NCBI GenBank assembly: GCA_003157315.1
Contig: PMJE01000181.1
Span: 1-6,149 of the forward strand
Direction: 5' to 3'
From: Myxococcales bacterium
GTDB taxonomy: Bacteria; Myxococcota; Polyangia; Fen-1088
Length of the DNA stretch: 6,149 nt
The notes under the pieces were generated by a model that saw only the letters and a list, made by a program, of their open reading frames with translations, made no database searches and was not told the origin of the DNA. Positions 1 through 4,779 of the stretch are shown in pieces (position 1 is the first letter of the stretch; each line of letters starts with the position of its first letter). The position numbers and the translations under genes are program-made.

Positions 1-1
1 C

Positions 2-382
2 CTCTGCGGGCCGGCTCCTGATGCAGGCGTGGCGAAAGACTCTGCCCCACCGACCGCGTGCCCGATGCTGGCAAGTCTGACTTCCACGGACGCTGCGGCA
101 GTTTCGTGGGGCGCCGGACGAATGTGGCTGGAGTGCAAGTACACGGACGGGACCACCGAAGATTGCCTCAGCAACGACGCCACGGGCTGCCCTGGACCCG
201 TCATGATAGGTGCGGACTTGGTCGGCTGCAGCAACCTATGTGCGGCGAACGAATACGGCCTAAGCTACGGCGGAGTAGGTCCTTTGGCGCCGTTGCCGTC
301 AATCGACCTTCCCGCTGGATGTGGGTCAGGCCTGTATACCCCAGCCGGCGTTGCATTCTACTGCTGTCCCTGCGGCAAGTGA
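2..382 (+). CDS. C-terminal part of a Cys-rich, probably exported protein of unknown function (5' end missing)
   Basis: This frame is open from the left edge to a TGA at 380-382, so 126 residues are visible and the true start lies outside; a GTG at 29 is only an internal possibility. I do not recognise the family. The visible part has 11 cysteines, including a CCPC cluster four residues before the end, and is otherwise rich in Gly, Ala, Pro, Asp and Thr with no membrane segment. Many cysteines in a small polar protein suggest disulfides and export. The first visible residues (L-C-G-P-A-P-D-A-G) resemble what follows the lipidated cysteine in lipoproteins, but the signal peptide, if any, is cut off. 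Codons in this frame favour G/C at position 3, whereas the competing frame from 58 has a stop at 19-21 and an Arg-rich product typical of a shadow. The downstream lipoprotein gene starts 88 bases on. Confidence 0.7.
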   Translation, partial: LCGPAPDAGVAKDSAPPTACPMLASLTSTDAAAVSWGAGRMWLECKYTDGTTEDCLSNDATGCPGPVMIGADLVGCSNLCAANEYGLSYGGVGPLAPLPSIDLPAGCGSGLYTPAGVAFYCCPCGK

Positions 383-400
383 GCCGGAAATAGACTCCTC

Positions 401-409
401 TGCTACTGT
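401..409 (+). promoter_or_regulatory. Possible extended -10 promoter element (TGC TACTGT) for the GH5 lipoprotein
   Basis: TGC followed by TACTGT fits the extended -10 pattern TGn-TAnnnT. Transcription would begin near 416 and leave a leader of about 55 bases carrying the Shine-Dalgarno site at 459-465. No recognisable -35 hexamer lies 16-19 bases upstream. Nearly the same ten bases (TGCTAyTGTG) recur at 3748-3757 before the discoidin gene, which is the main reason for calling it. Confidence 0.35.
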
Positions 410-433
410 GAGGGCTAGGCAGCGTGGGGGCGC

Positions 434-450
434 AGCCTGACCCCCAGGCT
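434..450 (+). terminator. Weak hairpin between the Cys-rich gene and the GH5 gene
   Basis: AGCCTG (434-439) pairs with CAGGCT (445-450) around a 5-base loop, followed by only two more T residues. A competing pairing joins the G run at 426-430 with the C run at 441-445. It lies 52 bases after the upstream stop codon and inside the predicted leader of the GH5 gene. It may be a weak terminator or a leader structure; lack of a real U-tract keeps confidence low. Confidence 0.25.
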
Positions 451-458
451 TTGATCCC

Positions 459-465
459 GGAGGAG
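459..465 (+). promoter_or_regulatory. Strong Shine-Dalgarno site (GGAGGAG) fixing the GH5 start
   Basis: GGAGGAG sits 5 bases before the ATG at 471. It is the only strong ribosome binding site in the window. It supports the ATG at 471 even though this gives the signal peptide an unusually long n-region. Confidence 0.8.
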
Positions 466-470
466 TCACC

Positions 471-2027
471 ATGGAACGATACTTCCCATCACGGCGGTTT
501 TGCACCTTGTTACAGAACGAGCTGGGCCTGCGTGGGCTGGGTTCGGTTCTCCTGGTTGCACTCCTGATTGGTTGTGCTTCGTCGTCAAGTTCTCCGGGTG
601 CTTCAGGGGGCAGCGGGACTGGCGGAAGCAGCAGCACCGGCGGCAGCACCAGCGGAGCAAGTGGCGGACAGACCACAACCGGCGGTGTCACGAATCCTTC
701 GGGTGGAACTGCGTCGGGCGGCTCGATCAGCTCGGGTGGAACGACCGCCGGCCTCGGGGGAACCACGAGCGCTGGCGGCGCGGGCGGGGCCACCCCGAAG
801 AGCGGCGGTACGACTAGCAACGGCGGCTCGACTGCCAAGGGCGGCGCGACCGCCGGCGGCGGCATCACGACCAGCGGCGGCAGTGGAGTCAATTTCAGCG
901 GCGGCAATGGAGTCAATTTCAGCGGCGGCACGACCGCCAGCGGCGGCACGACGGCCAAGGGAGGGAGCACCAGCGCGGGTGGTACCACCGGCAGCGGCGG
1001 AACCACCGAGCGACCGGACGCAGCACCGGATGTCGCCCAGCCCGATGCGCGCGCTAGCGGTGGCGCGGGATCTGGCGGAACGGGCGGAAATGGGGGCATC
1101 GCGTTCGATGGCGGCACCGACCCATCAGACTTTCACTGCATGAACTGGGCCGACAACCGGGACAACTTCAACACCGGACACATCCTGCTCTCTGGGATGA
1201 CTTCGGACACGGACACCTACGCTGGCGTCACCACCACGGCCAACATCGTCCTGACCGCCTTCACCGATCTTTTGAAGGCCAATTCCTACCGCATGCCGAT
1301 CAACGAGCCGACCGTTCTCGATCCGTGGTGGAATTCATACAAGGCCGCCATCGACGTCGGAATCGCCAAGGGAATGAAGGTGATCATTGGGTTCTGGGCG
1401 CAAGACAAGAACATTGGCAAGCCGGTTGACATCACCAGGTGGTACAGCATGTGGCAAGTCGTGATTGATGCCTACGTGAGCAATCCGTTGGTGTATTACG
1501 ACATCCACAACGAGCCGCACGGCTATACGCCGCAGGCGTGGACCACCGCGGCGCTTGCCTGGATCGCGCAGTTCCCCAACGTGCCCAAACAACAGATCAT
1601 CGTCGCCGGTAGCGGATGGGACGACAATATCGGGAGTATTGCCAGCTCCTTCCCTGGCCTGATAATGGAGATCCACAATTACGCGAACAACGGCCCGACG
1701 ACTCAGGCAGGGTGGCAATCCAACCTGCTGAACCGACTTGGCAACGCTGTCAGCCGCACCATTGTCGGCGAGTGGGCGGGCACGGTGACAGAGGACTTCA
1801 CCACCGGGATCGATGGCAACGCAGACAAGTCCTTTATCGTCGGCACCGCCGATACCATCTATAACAACAAGATGGGAAGCTGCTGGTGGGCAGGTGCGTT
1901 TGCCCCCAGCGGAGGCACCTCGGGCACGACCTTCCTCGTCCAGAAGGGGACCGGAGCCAGCATGACCTTCACCGTGCAAGGTCAAGCCGCCCTCACCTAT
2001 GTTCAGCACTCGTGGGGCCTCAACTGA
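471..2027 (+). CDS. Surface lipoprotein with Gly/Ser/Thr linker and GH5 cellulase-like domain
   Basis: Predicted secreted glycoside hydrolase of family 5, cleaving beta-1,4-linked polysaccharide with retention of configuration; the substrate (cellulose, mannan or another glucan) cannot be read from sequence. The 518-residue product has a long n-region with three Arg, a hydrophobic stretch at about 26-34 and lipobox L-I-G-C with lipidated Cys35, so it should be membrane anchored. Residues 36 to about 215 are a low-complexity Gly/Ser/Thr linker with a short Asp/Pro patch near 177-190. The catalytic domain spans about 221-518. GH5 landmarks visible are R274 (YRMPI), the N347-E348-P acid/base motif, H402 and Y404 (EIHNY), the nucleophile E434 (VGEW) and W472 in the beta-8 region. 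The beta-3 region reads VIIGFWAQ, without the His many GH5 enzymes carry. No carbohydrate-binding module is seen. Probably transcribed alone, with inverted repeats following. Confidence 0.9.
   Translation: MERYFPSRRFCTLLQNELGLRGLGSVLLVALLIGCASSSSSPGASGGSGTGGSSSTGGSTSGASGGQTTTGGVTNPSGGTASGGSISSGGTTAGLGGTTSAGGAGGATPKSGGTTSNGGSTAKGGATAGGGITTSGGSGVNFSGGNGVNFSGGTTASGGTTAKGGSTSAGGTTGSGGTTERPDAAPDVAQPDARASGGAGSGGTGGNGGIAFDGGTDPSDFHCMNWADNRDNFNTGHILLSGMTSDTDTYAGVTTTANIVLTAFTDLLKANSYRMPINEPTVLDPWWNSYKAAIDVGIAKGMKVIIGFWAQDKNIGKPVDITRWYSMWQVVIDAYVSNPLVYYDIHNEPHGYTPQAWTTAALAWIAQFPNVPKQQIIVAGSGWDDNIGSIASSFPGLIMEIHNYANNGPTTQAGWQSNLLNRLGNAVSRTIVGEWAGTVTEDFTTGIDGNADKSFIVGTADTIYNNKMGSCWWAGAFAPSGGTSGTTFLVQKGTGASMTFTVQGQAALTYVQHSWGLN
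576..1115 (+). repeat. Low-complexity coding repeat: Gly/Ser/Thr-rich linker
   Basis: About 180 codons of degenerate GGT/GGS-type repeats (GGxT, SGGxT, GGTTxxGG) joining the lipidated Cys35 to the GH5 domain. At DNA level it is a run of GGC/GGN, AGC and ACC codons with strong G-over-C bias on the coding strand, which also produces a long spurious Pro-rich open frame on the opposite strand. It most likely acts as a flexible spacer holding the enzyme away from the membrane. Such tracts are prone to slippage and length change. Confidence 0.9.
873..920 (+). repeat. 24-base direct tandem duplication in the linker
   Basis: The 24-base units at 873-896 and 897-920 differ at a single base (G at 883, A at 907), which changes one Ser codon to Asn. 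Each encodes SGG-(S/N)-GVNF, and a further 10 matching bases follow at 921-930. The surrounding linker repeats are much more divergent, so this looks like a recent in-frame duplication. Confidence 0.9.
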
Positions 2028-2045
2028 GCTGATGGTTCAGCTGCT

Positions 2046-2071
2046 AGCTGACTACGTTTGGATAGTCAGCT
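2046..2071 (+). terminator. Perfect 9-bp inverted repeat after the GH5 gene, part of a four-arm cluster
   Basis: AGCTGACTA (2046-2054) and TAGTCAGCT (2063-2071) are perfect inverse complements around an 8-base loop. A smaller hairpin, AGCTGA (2027-2032) with TCAGCT (2037-2042), starts at the last base of the GH5 stop codon. The shared core also allows 2037-2042 to pair with 2046-2051 across a 3-base loop. There is no U-tract, so if it terminates transcription it does so as a non-canonical high-GC terminator or Rho-linked structure. Confidence 0.5.
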
Positions 2072-2091
2072 GAGGCGCTGGTTGGCGCCTC
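2072..2091 (+). terminator. Second hairpin, 7-bp GC-rich stem, overlapping a possible -35
   Basis: GAGGCGC (2072-2078) pairs perfectly with GCGCCTC (2085-2091) around a 6-base loop, directly abutting the previous inverted repeat. No T-run follows. TTGGCG at 2082-2087 inside it matches 4 of 6 bases of a sigma-70 -35 hexamer, 18 bases before TACGAT at 2106, so this stretch may serve both the end of one transcript and the start of the next. Confidence 0.4.
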
Positions 2092-2105
2092 GGTCTGCGG
2101 TGGAG

Positions 2106-2111
2106 TACGAT
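2106..2111 (+). promoter_or_regulatory. Possible -10 hexamer (TACGAT) for the membrane glycosyltransferase-like gene
   Basis: TACGAT fits TAnnnT and ends 10 bases before the ATG at 2122, predicting a transcript with only a few leader bases or none. A weak -35 (TTGGCG, 2082-2087) lies 18 bases upstream. The nearest purine-rich site (GGTGGAG, 2099-2105) is too far from the ATG for a normal Shine-Dalgarno site. Confidence 0.35.
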
Positions 2112-2121
2112 TCGCGCACTC

Positions 2122-3693
2122 ATGGCCTGGCGCTTCCGGCTCCACATAGCCACCGGCTTGAAAGTGCTTGCCTTCCTGCTCTCCAGCGGGCTGTTCGCAT
2201 TCTCGGTGTGGTACGTATGGACCGCTTGTTCAGTTCCGGTCGAGCTTGAGATTCGCGAGGGAACGGTCTGGCTTTTTGCCCTGGCCAAGCGGGCGGGCGT
2301 GGACATCTACGACTCGAACCGACTGGCATTCGTGAACATGAACCACGGCCCGATGGACGCCATGCTGAAAGGATGGCTTGCCACGCTGGTCCCGGCCCTC
2401 CCTGGGTGCGTGGTCACACGTTGTTTCGTTTTCCTGCTTCCCTTCTTCCTGCTGGGCTCGGCCTACGTTGTTTGTCGAAGAAGTTTGACTGAGGCGCTGC
2501 TCGCCGCGGCCGCGCTCCACCTCTTTCTAGTGAAGCTCAGCACCATGATGGTCGTCGGTCGCAGCGATGCCACTGCCCTCTGCGGCCTGGCCATCTGCGC
2601 TGCTTTGGCCCACCTGCTGCTCGTGAATCGCCATCGAGAATGGTCCAACCGTCGCTATCTCGCCCAGCAGCTCCTGTTCGGTGCTTCGTCTGCCGTGGTT
2701 TTCCTCACCTCTTGGCGAATCGTGCCCACCCTGGCGATGATACATCTCGTGGTCCTGGCAAAGCAGTTGGCCGAGTCCACCAGGCGCTTCCGCTGCCTGA
2801 TCTACGCGATGGAATTGTCCATAACTGGGTTTGCGTTGGTGTGGGTGCCGACCTTCCTGTTCGAACTGCATGGCAACATTGGGCTCTACTACCAGAGATT
2901 CTTCGGGTTCTTTTCGCACAAGAGCGGCTGGGGTTCTTTCCCCGGACCCAAGTTTCGCCTCTTCCCCGCCGAACTCCTTTCCCCGGCAAAGGGTCTACTC
3001 CTGCTGCTGGGAGCGCTCACTCTGGTCGCCCTCTTCCGATTGCGAAGGGAGCGCGTGCAGGCTATCGCCTGGCTTCTGCTGCTGCCACTCGGTTGGCTCG
3101 CCTATTCCTACGGCTTCTACATTAATCAGGCCGGTGGCGGGCTACAGTACTTCTGTCCCTTCTTCTTTTCCGTCTGGTTTCTTGTTCTGCATGCTCTGCG
3201 CCGCGAGAGCAAATGGAGACCACTTACGCAGCTGATTGTGGCCGGACTGGTTGCCGGTCTACTCCCATGGCAGGGATTGCTTGCTCAACGCCGCCAACTT
3301 GCCGAGGTACGCACAGAGGCCCGGACATTCCTGCAGGAGGTCGCCAGCCTAACTCGTGGCCAATTTGTGTTCGGCGAGGATGCACAGCTGTTCAAGAATG
3401 AATACTGTGACGAGGTGGTCGACACCGGCGACACGGTCGACGCCATTGCGGTTACCCGCTACTACGGTGAGGACTTTACCCGCAGCTATATGAGCTACGT
3501 GACGACCTTGCTCAGCGAGCCTCCGCCATTCATCATCGCAGCCATGCTCGATCAGGGGACTATGTTTGGCACTACGACTCCGCACCTTACCGACCTGCTG
3601 AAGAAATCCTACACGCTGGTTTTGCAGGGTCCTTCAAATCTGATCGCGAACGGAGGCGGCGAGATAGCGCTGTACCAAAGAAAGGCTGAATGA
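2122..3693 (+). CDS. Polytopic membrane protein, GT-C glycosyltransferase-like
   Basis: A 523-residue membrane protein with about ten hydrophobic segments: roughly 14-35, 98-117, 122-140, 150-168, 183-212 (long, one or two spans), 228-246, 288-306, 313-332, 343-360 and 369-386. A soluble tail at 387-523 follows. After the first span comes an acidic loop with E41, E43, E46-G47, then G59-V-D-I-Y63 and N74-H-G-P77. This layout (first-loop acidic residue, GxxIY, later G-P, many spans, soluble C-terminus) is typical of GT-C enzymes, which move sugars from polyprenyl-phosphate donors to extracytoplasmic acceptors. Donor and acceptor are unknown, and I cannot point to a proven catalytic residue. The start is secure: the frame has a stop at 2071-2073 and no other ATG or GTG before 2122. 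It lacks a Shine-Dalgarno site. Its neighbour 61 bases downstream is a membrane protein with a sugar-binding-like domain, fitting a surface glycan role by inference. Confidence 0.65.
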   Translation: MAWRFRLHIATGLKVLAFLLSSGLFAFSVWYVWTACSVPVELEIREGTVWLFALAKRAGVDIYDSNRLAFVNMNHGPMDAMLKGWLATLVPALPGCVVTRCFVFLLPFFLLGSAYVVCRRSLTEALLAAAALHLFLVKLSTMMVVGRSDATALCGLAICAALAHLLLVNRHREWSNRRYLAQQLLFGASSAVVFLTSWRIVPTLAMIHLVVLAKQLAESTRRFRCLIYAMELSITGFALVWVPTFLFELHGNIGLYYQRFFGFFSHKSGWGSFPGPKFRLFPAELLSPAKGLLLLLGALTLVALFRLRRERVQAIAWLLLLPLGWLAYSYGFYINQAGGGLQYFCPFFFSVWFLVLHALRRESKWRPLTQLIVAGLVAGLLPWQGLLAQRRQLAEVRTEARTFLQEVASLTRGQFVFGEDAQLFKNEYCDEVVDTGDTVDAIAVTRYYGEDFTRSYMSYVTTLLSEPPPFIIAAMLDQGTMFGTTTPHLTDLLKKSYTLVLQGPSNLIANGGGEIALYQRKAE

Positions 3694-3747
3694 ACAGTAC
3701 CCGAATCACGATAGTCGCCGCACCCCACAGCGTCGCACGCCGTAGCT

Positions 3748-3756
3748 TGCTATTGT
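3748..3756 (+). promoter_or_regulatory. Possible extended -10 (TGC TATTGT) overlapping the annotated start of the discoidin gene
   Basis: TGC-TATTGT matches the element at 401-409 in 8 of 9 bases. If used, transcription would begin near 3763, after the GTG at 3755, and translation would begin at the in-frame GTG at 3767. An alternative TAGCTT at 3743-3748 would leave the GTG at 3755 usable as a leaderless start, but its TAG is also the in-frame stop that closes the frame upstream. No -35 is evident. Confidence 0.35.
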
Positions 3757-4759
3757 GGAGCTACCTGTGCTGAGACTGCGCACAGCAAGCGTCACCCGTC
3801 TGGGAAGACGACTCCGGGACGCGCTCTTGCTTAGGCACGCTGAAGCGGTGGTCAGGGACTACTCTCCTGCGCGACAAGCAGTGATACGGCAGCTCTACCA
3901 GGCCGCAATGGCCCGCATCGCTTTGGCCGACGAAACCACGGATGCGCGCTACGCGGCGGCCGCGGTTGCACTCCATCGCGAGTCAGTGCGTTTCCTCATC
4001 TCCGCCATTCTTCTTTCGCAAGATGCGACGCTAGCGGGAGTACCGCTTGCGCTCAGAGCCGGCGCTGACAAGCTGGAAGAACTCGTGCAAGCTGGGGTGT
4101 TGCCGGCACTGCCCAAACGCTACGCCGAGACGCTGGCGATTCTCGACGCGCCTGATCCTATGGCCCTGGATCGGCTGCGTCCGCGACGGGCGGTGCGCGA
4201 CCGCGCTTTGGTCGAGACGCTGGTCCATTGGCTGCGCGCTCAGGTCGAGCCACGCAGTCTGCGAAGAATTCGGGTGACGCGCACGCTGCGCCTGGTATTG
4301 GCCGGGGCGGCCCTGCTCGGGCTGATCGCGTGGGGGCTGTTTGCGATTTTCGCCGCTAAGAACATTGCGCTGCACAAGCGGGTCACGATGAGCAGCCAAT
4401 ATCCGGGAACACCCAACCCGCAAGGGGCGACGGATGGAAGGATCGTTACTCCCTACCAAGCGCACACTGCCATCGAATCGGATCCCTGGATCGCGGTCGA
4501 CCTCGGTTCGGTTCACAAGATCTCGACGGTGAAGATCTACAATCGCACCGACTGGCACTACGAAAGCTCGCTTCCGCTCACCTTGGAGTTCGCCAAGAAC
4601 CCCACCGATTACCACGCGGTCGACCGCCGAACCGTGGCCTTCACGGGTTCCAAACCCTGGGTGTTCACCCCGCGGGCCGCGTCCGCCCGCTTTGTTCGAG
4701 TGCATGGCCACCCAGGTGGATGCGTGGTTCTCACCGAGATCAAAGTCTACGGTCACTGA
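3755..4759 (+). CDS. Single-pass membrane protein with C-terminal discoidin (F5/8 type C) domain
   Basis: The 334-residue product has three parts. Residues 1 to about 165 are Ala/Leu/Arg-rich and mostly helical, with no family I recognise. One hydrophobic span lies at about 179-200, preceded by six Arg between 167 and 179, so by the positive-inside rule the N-terminus is cytoplasmic and the C-terminus extracytoplasmic. Residues 202-334 form a galactose-binding-like beta-sandwich of the discoidin/F5/8 C type: N203-I-A-L opening, A225-T-D-G, P244-W245, V248-D-L-G, I261-Y-N-R-T-D, R312-F-V-R-V and the closing E328-I-K-V-Y. Such domains bind sugars or lipids. H237 and R264-T-D266 match the F-type lectin spacing H-x26-R-x-D, but the following basic residue is Ser271. 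The first possible GTG after the in-frame TAG at 3743 is 3755; GTG at 3767 is a serious alternative. It follows the GT-C-like gene by 61 bases without a Shine-Dalgarno site. Confidence 0.8.
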   Translation: MELPVLRLRTASVTRLGRRLRDALLLRHAEAVVRDYSPARQAVIRQLYQAAMARIALADETTDARYAAAAVALHRESVRFLISAILLSQDATLAGVPLALRAGADKLEELVQAGVLPALPKRYAETLAILDAPDPMALDRLRPRRAVRDRALVETLVHWLRAQVEPRSLRRIRVTRTLRLVLAGAALLGLIAWGLFAIFAAKNIALHKRVTMSSQYPGTPNPQGATDGRIVTPYQAHTAIESDPWIAVDLGSVHKISTVKIYNRTDWHYESSLPLTLEFAKNPTDYHAVDRRTVAFTGSKPWVFTPRAASARFVRVHGHPGGCVVLTEIKVYGH

Positions 4760-4764
4760 TGTAG

Positions 4765-4773
4765 TGCTAGATT
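4765..4773 (+). promoter_or_regulatory. Possible extended -10 (TGC TAGATT) positioned for a leaderless SDR transcript
   Basis: TGC-TAGATT fits TGn-TAnnnT and ends 6 bases before the GTG at 4780, exactly where transcription would be expected to start. There is no Shine-Dalgarno sequence in the 20-base gap, which is consistent with a leaderless mRNA. The TAG is also the in-frame stop upstream of the gene. No -35 is visible. Confidence 0.4.
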
Positions 4774-4779
4774 CGCCCA

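Noticed and set aside
58..393. Plus-strand open frame overlapping the Cys-rich gene
   Set aside because: Its frame has a stop at 19-21 and gives an Arg-rich low-quality product, while the other frame is open to the window edge with good third-position G/C bias.
873..930. Possible CRISPR or VNTR array
   Set aside because: Only two full copies, directly adjacent without spacers, in frame inside a protein linker.
326..1117. Long minus-strand open frame, Pro-rich
   Set aside because: It is the reverse complement of GGN-rich linker codons, giving CCN proline codons. The plus-strand gene has a Shine-Dalgarno site, a lipobox and a GH5 domain.
568..1143. Ala/Arg/Pro-rich plus-strand frame inside the linker region
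   Set aside because: A frame-shifted reading of the GGC/AGC repeats with no start signal or recognisable domain.
1335..2009. Minus-strand open frame opposite the GH5 domain
   Set aside because: A stop-poor antisense frame common in high-GC genes; no domain, and the catalytic motifs are on the plus strand.
4031..4756. Minus-strand open frame opposite the discoidin gene
   Set aside because: No recognisable motif; the plus strand encodes a clear discoidin domain over the same bases.
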